DNA from: Alphaproteobacteria bacterium
GTDB taxonomy: Bacteria > Pseudomonadota > Alphaproteobacteria > Micropepsales > Micropepsaceae
Direction of reading: 5' to 3'
DNA: 64,000 bases
NCBI GenBank assembly: GCA_024236055.1
Contig: JACKLF010000003.1
Coordinates: forward strand, 62,001 to 126,000
Of this stretch, positions 22,337 through 30,200 are shown in pieces. Each line of letters begins with the position of its first letter. The stretch's first letter is position 1. The position numbers and the translations under genes are program-made. Under the pieces are notes generated by a model that searched no databases, had not been told where the DNA came from, and saw only the letters and a program-made list of their open reading frames with translations.

Positions 22337-22520
22337 GGTTTCAGCTTCCTCTCGCTCGCTTCGCTCCGCTCGATCGCTGAAACCACCTCCCCTTCCAGCC
22401 GGCTTCGCCGACGAAGGGGAGGGGTATTTTGAACCCCCTCTGTCGCAACTCGATCTGCCTTCGGCAGACCCATCGTTGCGACATCTCCCCCTTTTTATGC
22501 GCTTTGCGCAAAAGGGGGAG
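22337..22520. repeat. cluster of four perfect-arm hairpins
   Basis: The 238 bp between rnpB and the next gene (minus strand) hold no gene but four consecutive inverted repeats with perfect arms: GGTTTCAGC (22337-22345)/GCTGAAACC (22376-22384); CCTCCCCTTC (22386-22395)/GAAGGGGAGG (22413-22422); TGTCGCAAC (22441-22449)/GTTGCGACA (22475-22483), with inner TCTGCC-TTC-GGCAGA; and CTCCCCCTTTT (22485-22495)/AAAAGGGGGAG (22510-22520), with inner GCGC-TTT-GCGC. Several loops carry TTCG or CTTT. The first loop is a run of CTCGCTTCGCTCCG-like units. This looks like a tandem set of REP/BIME-like intergenic elements between convergent transcripts. Confidence 0.75.
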
Positions 22521-22554
22521 GTTGGTCCATGTCTGCTGAGAGAGGTGCGGCGCT

Positions 22555-23427
22555 TTACAGTCCCGCCTTCTTCGCCGGGACTTCGCCGATGGCCGACCAG
22601 TCGCGGTCCTGCCAGCCCCACTGGATCGCCTGTTCGTAATGGGCCTTCAGAAGATCCGCGGTGGGCATGTCGACCATCAGCCCCTTGGCGGCGGTGCGCG
22701 CCAGGTTCACGTCCTTCAGCCCCAGCGTCAGCAGGAAGCCCGCCGGCTCATACTGGTGGTTCAGCACCATCTGGCCGTAATTCTTGAACACCGCGCCGGT
22801 GAACAGCCGCCCGCTCATCACGTCATGGAACTGGGCCGGATCGACCCCGCCCTTGCGCAGCAGGGCAAAGGCCTCGCCGATCGCTTCCAGCTCGCTGGCG
22901 ATCATGAAGTTGCCGCAGATCTTGAAAAGATTGGCCCGCCAGGCCTCGTCGCTGACCACCACGGTGCGGCTGCCGATCACATCGAACACCGGCTGCATGG
23001 GCTTGAGCGCGTCGCCATGGCCGCCCGCCACCAGCACAAGCTGGGCGCTTTCGGCCATGTCGGGCCGGCCGAACACCGGCGCGGAGACGTAATAAAGCCC
23101 CTTGTCCTTGTGGACCTGCTGAAGCTGCTTGGCGAAATCGACCGAGATGGTCGCCATGTTCACATGGATCAGGTTCTTGGCGGCCTTTTCCAGCAGGGGC
23201 CCGGCCAGGCCGACGTCCTGCATCACCAGGTCGTTGGCCAGCATCGAAAACACCGCTTCGCCCTGCATCGCCTCTTCGGGGGCGGCGGCGGCGATGGCGC
23301 CCTTGGCGACCAGCGCCTCGACCGGGGCCTTGCTGCGATTCCAGACCGTGACACTGTGGCCCGCCTTCATCAGGTTTTCCGCCACATGGCCGCCCATGCG
23401 GCCCAGTCCGATGAATCCGATCTTCAT
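22555..23427 (-). CDS. 3-hydroxyisobutyrate-dehydrogenase-family NAD(P) oxidoreductase
   Basis: The protein has 290 residues from the ATG at 23427. An N-terminal Rossmann domain begins MKIGFIGLGRMGGHVAENLMKAGHSVTVWNRS. The helical C-terminal domain carries the beta-hydroxyacid-dehydrogenase lysine and asparagine in LFKICGNFM and the GLKDVNLA segment. The substrate-loop region reads SAPVFGRPDMAESAQL, a pattern of the 6-phosphogluconate-dehydrogenase-like/imine-reductase side of the superfamily rather than classic 3-hydroxyisobutyrate dehydrogenase (DAPVSGG). The substrate is therefore unknown. It is monocistronic and divergent from the dcw operon. Confidence 0.82.
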   Translation of the reverse strand: MKIGFIGLGRMGGHVAENLMKAGHSVTVWNRSKAPVEALVAKGAIAAAAPEEAMQGEAVFSMLANDLVMQDVGLAGPLLEKAAKNLIHVNMATISVDFAKQLQQVHKDKGLYYVSAPVFGRPDMAESAQLVLVAGGHGDALKPMQPVFDVIGSRTVVVSDEAWRANLFKICGNFMIASELEAIGEAFALLRKGGVDPAQFHDVMSGRLFTGAVFKNYGQMVLNHQYEPAGFLLTLGLKDVNLARTAAKGLMVDMPTADLLKAHYEQAIQWGWQDRDWSAIGEVPAKKAGL

Positions 23428-23773
23428 GACAATGTCCTTCGTCTCTTTCGCTGTAGCTGTGCCCGCGCGGCGGCGGCACTCTCGTTCCGGGACCACCCCG
23501 CCCGCAAGCCCCGCGGCACGCATTGCTGCATCCAGCCCACTGCCGACGCGGCGAATCACCCACCGGTTGTACCTACCGGGACCCTGTGACAGACTGGCAA
23601 TGCTGCCACCTTGGGTTGTAACTGCCGCCGGCCCGGCAGCGATCCGTTAAGGGCTTGTTTACGGACGTCACCACATTCTTAACACGTTCGTTAATCGTTC
23701 CGCCGATTCAAGGGCTGGGGCCTGTACCCTTGCAAAGACACAAGCCAAGTCCCTCAAAACGCTGGCATTTTAT
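23428..23773. other. gene-free region upstream of dcw operon
   Basis: No coding frame with support was found here. AT-rich islands stand out: TTAA, seven bases, TTTA (23647-23661), a near match to the CtrA box TTAA-N7-TTAA; and TTAAC (23679-23683), six bases, GTTAA (23690-23694). The promoter of the divergent oxidoreductase gene must also lie here. Confidence 0.5.
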
Positions 23774-23803
23774 TTGACGGGCCAATTCATCCCATGATAT
23801 CCC
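23774..23803 (+). promoter_or_regulatory. candidate dcw operon promoter
   Basis: A strong -35-like TTGACG (23774-23779) lies 114 bp before mraZ. With an 18-base spacer the -10 would be TATCCC (23798-23803), a weak match that falls inside the TGGGA repeats. If so, MraZ binding would cover the -10 region. Confidence 0.4.
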
Positions 23804-23815
23804 ATACCGTCCCAT
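23790..23815 (-). promoter_or_regulatory. MraZ operator: three TGGGA boxes at 10-bp spacing
   Basis: TCCCAT occurs at 23790-23795, 23800-23805 and 23810-23815. On the minus strand these read TGGGA, five bases, TGGGA, five bases, TGGGA. MraZ is known to bind direct TGGGN repeats with five-base spacers in front of its own operon, so this is the expected autoregulatory site, here on the minus strand 79-104 bp before the mraZ start. A 10-bp palindrome CCTGATCAGG (23833-23842) lies just downstream. Confidence 0.8.
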
Positions 23816-23893
23816 AGGTCGTTATCAGACCGCCTGATCAGGGCCGACCATCCGGCCAACCAGGCAATCGGGACTAGGGGGTTTCGTAAGGCG

Positions 23894-24361
23894 ATGACCG
23901 GGTTGGTCCAGCCGTTCATTTCGGCGGTGCCGGGCGCGCTCGACGGCAAGGGGCGGGTGTGCATCCCGTCGGCCTACCGTGAAATCCTCACGGCCCAGGG
24001 CACGGCCGGAGTCTATGTCTGCCCCAGCTTCATCGATCCGGTTCTGGATGCCTTTGGCCAGGTGCTGCTGGACCAGACCACGCAGCGTTATGCCGATCAC
24101 GATCCCTTCTTCTCGCCGGGCTTCGACGATGACGCCACCGCGCTGATCGCGCGCACCCAGCTTCTGAAGGTCGACGCCACCGGCCGCGTCAGCCTGCCCG
24201 ATGCGATGATCGCCCATGCCGGGCTGAAGGACCGCGTGGTCTTCACCGGCAAGCTGCAGAAATTCCAGATCTGGGATGCCGACCGTTACGCCGAGATCGA
24301 GGCCGCCGCGGTTGCGCGCGTGAAGGCCAAGTATGAGCGCATGCGGAGTGAAAACGCATGA
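23894..24361 (+). CDS. mraZ: transcriptional regulator MraZ
   Basis: The protein has 155 residues, first gene of the division and cell-wall cluster. MraZ forms a ring of AbrB-like domains that binds tandem TGGGA boxes and tunes the dcw operon. Both halves carry the family core: ALDGKGRVCIPSAYREIL near the N-terminus and LLKVDATGRVSLPDAMIAHAGL near residue 100. Its own predicted operator lies 79 bp upstream. The stop overlaps the rsmH start (ATGA). Confidence 0.94.
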   Translation: MTGLVQPFISAVPGALDGKGRVCIPSAYREILTAQGTAGVYVCPSFIDPVLDAFGQVLLDQTTQRYADHDPFFSPGFDDDATALIARTQLLKVDATGRVSLPDAMIAHAGLKDRVVFTGKLQKFQIWDADRYAEIEAAAVARVKAKYERMRSENA

Positions 24362-25272
24362 GCGGGCAAACCAATTCCGGTCATGTGCCGGTGATGCTGG
24401 CCGAGGTTCTGGCGGCGCTGTCGCCCAGGGACGGCGAGCGCTATGTCGATGGCACCTTCGGCGGCGGCGGCTACAGCCGCGCCATCCTGGAAGCCGCCGA
24501 CTGCCGCGTGCTGGGCATCGACCGCGATCCCGACGCCATCGCGCGCGGGCAGAAGCTGGTGGACGCCTTTGGCGGACGGCTTTCGCTGGTGCAGGGCGAA
24601 TTTTCGCGCATGGGTGATTTTGCAGAAGAAAGCGATGGCATCGTCCTGGACCTGGGCGTCTCCTCCTTCCAGTTCGACGAACCGGCGCGCGGCTTCTCCT
24701 TCCGCGAGGACGGGCCGCTGGACATGCGCATGAGCCGCTCTGGCCCCAGCGCCGCCGATGTCGTCAACGGCGCCGAGGAACGCGAACTGACCCGCATCAT
24801 CGCCCGCTATGGCGAGGAAAAGAACGCCCGCCGCATCGCCCGCGCGATCATCGCCGCGCGGCCCATTACCGGCACCGCCCAGCTTGCCAAGATCGTTTCG
24901 GACGCGCAGGGCCCCGCGGCGCTGCGCTTTGCCATTCATCCGGCCACCCGCACTTTCCAGGCCCTGCGCATTCATGTGAATGACGAACTGGGCGAGCTGG
25001 AGCGCGGGCTGGAAGCGGCGCTGGGAATCCTGAAGGCGCATGGCCGCCTGGTGGTCGTTTCCTTCCACAGCCTGGAAGACCGCATCGTCAAGCGCTTCCT
25101 GGCCCAGCGCAGCACGACGGCGCCGCGCGCCTCGCGCCATGCGCCCGAAGCGCCCGCGGCGCACGCCCTTTTCGAACTGATGCCTGCCTGCACCCCGACG
25201 GAAGCGGAAATCGCGGCGAACCCGCGCGCCCGCTCCGCCCGGTTGCGCGCGGGCGTGAAGCTTGCGGCCTAG
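24358..25272 (+). CDS. rsmH: 16S rRNA (cytosine-1402 N4) methyltransferase RsmH
   Basis: The protein has 304 residues. RsmH (MraW) methylates N4 of C1402 in 16S rRNA using SAM. Motifs: HVPVMLAEVLAAL, the SAM loop YVDGTFGGGGYSRAIL, VLGIDRDPDAI, GIVLDLGVSSFQFDEPARGFSFREDGPLDMRM, and the C-terminal FHSLEDRIVKRF. Second gene of the dcw operon, joined to mraZ by ATGA. Length and order are normal. Confidence 0.96.
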   Translation: MSGQTNSGHVPVMLAEVLAALSPRDGERYVDGTFGGGGYSRAILEAADCRVLGIDRDPDAIARGQKLVDAFGGRLSLVQGEFSRMGDFAEESDGIVLDLGVSSFQFDEPARGFSFREDGPLDMRMSRSGPSAADVVNGAEERELTRIIARYGEEKNARRIARAIIAARPITGTAQLAKIVSDAQGPAALRFAIHPATRTFQALRIHVNDELGELERGLEAALGILKAHGRLVVVSFHSLEDRIVKRFLAQRSTTAPRASRHAPEAPAAHALFELMPACTPTEAEIAANPRARSARLRAGVKLAA

Positions 25273-25281
25273 GAGGTCAAC

Positions 25282-25674
25282 ATGGTTCGCGTGATCAACT
25301 TCTTCTGCGTGGCGCTGATGGGCCTGACGATCCTGGCCCTCTATCATGTCTCCGAGCGCACCCGTGATGCGCGCCTGGAACTGGCCAGGGTCAACCACGA
25401 GATCACCCGCCAGCATTCGGACATCGCGGTTCTGGAAACCGAATGGCAGCATGTGGCCGCGCCCGGCCGCATCCAGCAACTGGCCGAAGCGCATCTGGGC
25501 ATGAGCGACAATGCCTCCGCCCAGCTTTCGTCCTTCGACATGCTGCCGCGCCGCGGCGATGCCGCCGCGCTGAACAACACGCCGCTGCGCAACGCCAACG
25601 CCGTGCTGCCCGCCAATCCGCCGGGCGCCACCGCCGCGGTTTCGACCATCACGACCCCGGCGTCTGGCATGTGA
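25282..25674 (+). CDS. ftsL: cell division protein FtsL
   Basis: The protein has 130 residues, a bitopic inner-membrane protein that forms the FtsQLB-type regulatory complex and activates FtsWI. It has a short cytoplasmic N-terminus, one membrane helix (FFCVALMGLTILALYHV, about 7-23), a coiled-coil stretch (ERTRDARLELARVNHEITRQHSDIAVLETEW) and a low-complexity Ala/Pro/Thr tail. It is called by position between rsmH and ftsI and by this layout, since FtsL sequences diverge widely. A strong AGGAGGT site precedes the ATG. Confidence 0.85.
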   Translation: MVRVINFFCVALMGLTILALYHVSERTRDARLELARVNHEITRQHSDIAVLETEWQHVAAPGRIQQLAEAHLGMSDNASAQLSSFDMLPRRGDAAALNNTPLRNANAVLPANPPGATAAVSTITTPASGM

Positions 25675-25678
25675 GGCA

Positions 25679-27346
25679 ATGCGCGAGGCTCCCACTCTCT
25701 ATCAGCGTCGAATTGTCATTGGAGCGGGCATCTGTGTCATCGCTTTCGCGCTTGTGGGAATCCGCCTGGTCCATGTCTCGCTGCTGAAAGGCTGGGACGC
25801 CGGCCGTGCCCACGCCCCCATCGTGGCGCGCGCCGACCTGACCGACCGCAACGGCGAACTTCTGGCCCGCGACCTGCCGGTAAAAGACCTTTACGCCCGG
25901 CCCAAATTCTTTGCCGATCCCGCCGGCGCGGCTGAAGGACTGGCCGCCGCCACCGGCGCCAGCGCCAGGCGCCTGGAAAAGGCGTTCCGCACGGCCAAGC
26001 ACGCCTATGTGCTGGTGGCGCGGCAGATCACGCCCGATGACGAAGCCAAGGTGATGCAGCTTGGCCTGCCGGGCCTGGAGTTCGAGCCCAGCGCCAAGCG
26101 CTATTATCCCGATGGGCGCACCGCCGCCCAGGTCACCGGCGTCACCGACCTGGACAATAACGGCATCTCCGGTCTGGAGCTGGGCCTGCAGCCGGAAATT
26201 CACGCCGCCGCCGCCAGGGGCCATGAACGCGGCCAGGTCGCAACCTCGATCGACATGCGCGTGCAGTACATCCTGGCGCATGAACTGGAACAGGCGCGCC
26301 AGACCTTCACCGCCAAGGCGGCCGGCGGCATCGTGATGGATGTGAAGACCGGCGAGATCCTGGGCATGGTGTCGCTGCCCGATTTCGATCCCAACCAGCG
26401 CGGGCTGGCGCCCGGCGACTCGCGCCGCAACATCATGGCCCAGGACGTCTACGAGCTGGGTTCGGTGTTCAAGATCTTCTCCTTCACCATGGCGCTGGAC
26501 GACCACACGCTCAACCTGAACGAGGTCTTCCCGATCAACCGCGATTACAAGGTTGGCCGCTATACCATCCATGAGGCCGAGCGCATGCCCGCCACGCTGG
26601 CGGCGCGCGATGTGCTGGCCCAGTCGTCGAACATCGGCACCTCGCAGATCGTGCTGCGCTCGGGCGCGCAGGTGCAGCGCGCATTCCTGGACCATATGGG
26701 GCTGTTGAAGCCCGTCGAAACCGATCTGCCGGAAAGCGCGCGGCCGCTCTATCCGGCGATCAAGAACTGGGGCCAGATCGAAACCGCCACCATCGGTTTC
26801 GGCCAGGGCATCTCGGTCAGCCCGCTCAGCTTCGTGACCGCCGCCGCCGAAGTGGTCAATGGCGGGCGGCGCATCACGCCCACCTTCCTGCGCCAGAACG
26901 GCAAGGACCGGCGCGGGGAACAGGTTATCAGTCACGAGACCAGCGTGAAGATGCGCGACCTGCTGCGCTATGTCGTCACCAGCGGTTCGGGCAAGAAGGC
27001 CGATATCGAGGGCTATGACGTGGGCGGCAAGACCGGCTCGGCCCAGGTGCCCGGTCCCAATGGCCGCTATCTGCCGCGCGCGCTGCGCACCTCCTTCTTC
27101 GCGGTCTTTCCCGCCCACCAGCCGCGCTACATCGTTTATGTGCTGATGGACCAGCCGCATGGCACCAAGGCCACCGCCGGCTTTGCCCTGGCGGGCTGGA
27201 CCGCCGCGCCTGCCGCCGGCCGGGTGATCGAACGCATCGCGCCGCTGCTGGGCGTGCCCAAGCAGAGCGAGCCCACGCGCCTGGCCCGCGACACGACACA
27301 GCAGCAAGACGGGGCTCAGCCTGTATCGGCCTCAGAGTCTCCGTGA
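25679..27346 (+). CDS. ftsI: peptidoglycan transpeptidase FtsI (PBP3)
   Basis: The protein has 555 residues, the septal class B penicillin-binding protein. A single N-terminal membrane helix (IVIGAGICVIAFALVGIRLV) is followed by the dimerisation domain (DLTDRNGELLARDL) and the transpeptidase domain. The active-site motifs are SVFK in YELGSVFKIFSF (SxxK), SSN in AQSSNIGTSQI (SxN) and KTG in VGGKTGSAQ. An extra low-complexity tail rich in Q and S follows the catalytic domain. The stop overlaps the murE start as ATGATG. Confidence 0.95.
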   Translation: MREAPTLYQRRIVIGAGICVIAFALVGIRLVHVSLLKGWDAGRAHAPIVARADLTDRNGELLARDLPVKDLYARPKFFADPAGAAEGLAAATGASARRLEKAFRTAKHAYVLVARQITPDDEAKVMQLGLPGLEFEPSAKRYYPDGRTAAQVTGVTDLDNNGISGLELGLQPEIHAAAARGHERGQVATSIDMRVQYILAHELEQARQTFTAKAAGGIVMDVKTGEILGMVSLPDFDPNQRGLAPGDSRRNIMAQDVYELGSVFKIFSFTMALDDHTLNLNEVFPINRDYKVGRYTIHEAERMPATLAARDVLAQSSNIGTSQIVLRSGAQVQRAFLDHMGLLKPVETDLPESARPLYPAIKNWGQIETATIGFGQGISVSPLSFVTAAAEVVNGGRRITPTFLRQNGKDRRGEQVISHETSVKMRDLLRYVVTSGSGKKADIEGYDVGGKTGSAQVPGPNGRYLPRALRTSFFAVFPAHQPRYIVYVLMDQPHGTKATAGFALAGWTAAPAAGRVIERIAPLLGVPKQSEPTRLARDTTQQQDGAQPVSASESP

Positions 27347-28821
27347 TGACGCCACATTCGGATTCGATAAGGGCGGACAACAAGGCGGGAAACGCCAGTT
27401 TGGGTGAGATGGACTTTACCGGCCTGACAAGCGACAGCCGCAAGGTGGCGCCCGGCTATCTGTTCGCGGCGCTGTCGGGCAGCAAGACCGATGGCGCGCG
27501 CTTCATCGCCGATGCGGTGGCGCGCGGGGCGGTGGCGGTGCTGGGCGTGCCCGCGCTGGCCGATGCCGTCGCAAGCTCCGGCGTGCGTTTCATCGCCGAT
27601 GACAATCCGCGCGCGCGCCTGGCCCATATGGCGGCGGAATTTTACGGCGCCCAGCCCGAAACCGTCGCCGCCGTCACCGGCACCAAGGGCAAATCCTCCA
27701 TCGTCGCCTTCCTGCGCGAGATCTGGACCATGCTGGGCCATCCGGCCGCCAGCCTGGGCACGGTGGGCGTGATGGGGCCCAAGGGCGCGATGCCGCTGCA
27801 GCACACCACGCCGGACCCGGTGGAAATTCACGCCCTGCTGGCGAAACTGGCCGATGAGGGTGTCGATCACCTGGCGATCGAGGCGTCCAGCCATGGCCTG
27901 GACCAGCACCGGCTGGACGGGGTCAGGATCGCCGCGGTGGGTTTCACCAACATCACCCGCGATCACATGGATTATCACCCCACCTTCGACGACTACCTGA
28001 AGGCCAAGCTGCGCCTGTTCGCGCAAGTGGCGAAGGATGGCGCGGTGGCGGTGGTCAATGCCGATGCCGCCCATGCCGAGGCCTTCATCGCCGCTGCCAG
28101 GGCGCGCGGCCTGACGCTGATGACGGTGGGCGAGACGGGCGGCGACATCCGGCTTGCCGCACGCGAAAGCCTGGGCGACAGCCAGAAACTCACCATCGTC
28201 CATGCCGGGCACACTTATATTGTTACCCTGCCGCTGGCCGGGGACTTTCAGGCCGCCAACGCGCTGGTCGCGGCGGGACTGGCGATCGGCCTCGGCGCCG
28301 CGCCCGCAAAAGTCTTTGCCGCGCTGGAAGGGCTGAAAGGCGCGCCGGGCCGCATGGAAAAGGTGGCCTTTGCCGTGTCGGGCGCGCCCGTCTATGTCGA
28401 TTATGCCCACACCCCCGACAGTCTGGAAAAAGTGCTTCAGGCGCTGCGCCCGCACACCGCGGCGCGGCTGCATGTGGTGTTCGGCTGCGGCGGCGACCGC
28501 GACCGCGGCAAGCGTCCCCTGATGGGCGCCATCGCCGCGCGCCTGGCCGATGACGTGATCGTCACCGACGACAATCCACGCAGCGAGGACCCAGCCGCCA
28601 TCCGTTCCGAAATCCTGGCCGCCGCACCCGGTGCGCGCGAGATCGGCGACCGTGCCCAGGCCATTCGCGCCGCGATGGGCGCGCTGGCAAAAGGCGATGT
28701 GCTGGTGATCGCCGGCAAGGGCCATGAGACGGGCCAGTATATCAAGGGCGTGACCCATCCCTTCAGCGACCGCGAGCAGGCGATTGCCGCCGCCACCGAG
28801 CTGGGAGGGCGCAGCGCATGA
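27343..28821 (+). CDS. murE: UDP-MurNAc-L-Ala-D-Glu:meso-diaminopimelate ligase MurE
   Basis: The protein has 492 residues. It adds meso-diaminopimelate as the third peptide residue in the cytoplasm. The amino-acid specificity motif DNPR is present in VTDDNPRSEDP, arguing for meso-DAP over lysine. The ATP loop reads VTGTKGKSSIV, with lysine where N, S or A is more common. Other Mur ligase motifs are IEASSHGLDQHRLD, NITRDHMDYH, YVDYAHTPDSLEKVL and VFGCGGDRDRGKRP. Start at the ATG at 27343; a second ATG follows directly. Confidence 0.95.
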   Translation: MMTPHSDSIRADNKAGNASLGEMDFTGLTSDSRKVAPGYLFAALSGSKTDGARFIADAVARGAVAVLGVPALADAVASSGVRFIADDNPRARLAHMAAEFYGAQPETVAAVTGTKGKSSIVAFLREIWTMLGHPAASLGTVGVMGPKGAMPLQHTTPDPVEIHALLAKLADEGVDHLAIEASSHGLDQHRLDGVRIAAVGFTNITRDHMDYHPTFDDYLKAKLRLFAQVAKDGAVAVVNADAAHAEAFIAAARARGLTLMTVGETGGDIRLAARESLGDSQKLTIVHAGHTYIVTLPLAGDFQAANALVAAGLAIGLGAAPAKVFAALEGLKGAPGRMEKVAFAVSGAPVYVDYAHTPDSLEKVLQALRPHTAARLHVVFGCGGDRDRGKRPLMGAIAARLADDVIVTDDNPRSEDPAAIRSEILAAAPGAREIGDRAQAIRAAMGALAKGDVLVIAGKGHETGQYIKGVTHPFSDREQAIAAATELGGRSA

Positions 28822-30200
28822 GCCTTTGGACCCACCAGGAAGCCGAAGCCGCCACGCTGGGCACGGCGAGTGCGCCCTTCACCGTGGACGGCCTGTCGAT
28901 CGACACGCGCACGCTGAAGCCGGGCGACCTGTTCGTGGCGCTGCAAGGCGACAATCGCGATGGCCATGCCTTTGTGCAGGCCGCCTTCGACGCACAAGCC
29001 GCCGCTGCGCTGGTCACCCACCGCCCCGATGGTGCAACCGGACCGCTGCTGACGGTGGCGCATACCCAGCGCGCGCTGGAAGACCTGGCGCGTGCCGCCC
29101 GCGCGCGCTCCAACGCCAAAATCCTGGCCGTAACCGGCAGTGCCGGAAAGACCACCACCAAGGAAATCCTGCGGCTGGCCTGCAACGCGCTGGGCCGCAC
29201 CCATGCCAGTGCCGCCTCCTACAACAATCACTGGGGCGTGCCCTTGTCGCTGGCCAGCCTGCCGCGCGACGCCGAATATGGCGTGTTCGAAGTGGGCATG
29301 AACCATTTCGGCGAGCTTCGGAACCTGGTCAGCTTCGTGCGGCCGCATGTGGCGCTGGTCACCACCATCGCCCCGGCGCATCTGGAATTCTTCGGCAGCG
29401 CCGAGGCCATTGCCGATGCCAAGTCGGAAATCTTCGAAGGGCTTGTGCCCGGCGGCGCGGCACTGATCCCCGCCGACAATGACCATGCCGCCCGCCTGAT
29501 CGCCCGCGCCCGCCAGGCGCAGGTCGGTACCATCATCACCTTTGGGCAGACCGGACAGGCCAGGCTTCTGTCCTTCACGCCCGATGCGGCGGGCATGCGG
29601 CTGAAGGCCGACATTCTGGGCGTTTCGGTCGACTGCCTGGTGGGCGCGCCGGGCGGCCATATCGCCGCCAATGTTGTGGGTGCGCTGGCGGCCGTCGCAC
29701 TGGTGGACGGCGATGTGCTGAACGCGGCGGCGGCGCTGAAAGATTTTACCGCCCTGAAGGGACGCGGCGCCCGCTTCGATGCCGGCGGCATCCATGTGAT
29801 CGACGAGAGCTACAACGCCAATCCCGCCTCGATGGCCGCCGCCCTGGCGCTGCTGGGGGATGTTCCGGCATCCCAGGGCAAAAAGGGCCGCAAGATTGCC
29901 ATTCTGGGTTCGATGCTGGAGATGGGCGAGGGCGGGGCGGCCCATCATGCCGGGCTGATCGCGCCGATCACCGCCAACAAGGTCGACCTGGTGTTTGCCG
30001 TGGGCCCCGAAATGCTGGCGCTGTGGAAACAGGTTCCGCCCGCGCTGCGCGGCGGATTTGCCGAAAACGTGCAGGAAATCCTGCCGGTGCTGGAAAAAGC
30101 CCTCGAACCCGGCGATACCGTGCTGGTCAAGGGCTCCAACGGCGTGAAACTGTCCGCCGTCATCGCCGCCCTGTCGGCCCGTAAAGGCGGGGGACGCTGA
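28818..30200 (+). CDS. murF: UDP-MurNAc-tripeptide:D-Ala-D-Ala ligase MurF
   Basis: The protein has 460 residues. It completes the muropeptide stem by adding D-Ala-D-Ala, supplied by the Ddl encoded 8 kb downstream in the same operon. Motifs: DTRTLKPGDLFVALQGDNRDGH in the UDP-binding domain, the ATP loop AVTGSAGKTTTKEIL, EVGMNHFGELRNLV, and IDESYNANPASMAAAL in the C-terminal domain. The start overlaps murE (ATGA), and the stop is immediately followed by the mraY ATG. Confidence 0.95.
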   Translation: MSLWTHQEAEAATLGTASAPFTVDGLSIDTRTLKPGDLFVALQGDNRDGHAFVQAAFDAQAAAALVTHRPDGATGPLLTVAHTQRALEDLARAARARSNAKILAVTGSAGKTTTKEILRLACNALGRTHASAASYNNHWGVPLSLASLPRDAEYGVFEVGMNHFGELRNLVSFVRPHVALVTTIAPAHLEFFGSAEAIADAKSEIFEGLVPGGAALIPADNDHAARLIARARQAQVGTIITFGQTGQARLLSFTPDAAGMRLKADILGVSVDCLVGAPGGHIAANVVGALAAVALVDGDVLNAAAALKDFTALKGRGARFDAGGIHVIDESYNANPASMAAALALLGDVPASQGKKGRKIAILGSMLEMGEGGAAHHAGLIAPITANKVDLVFAVGPEMLALWKQVPPALRGGFAENVQEILPVLEKALEPGDTVLVKGSNGVKLSAVIAALSARKGGGR

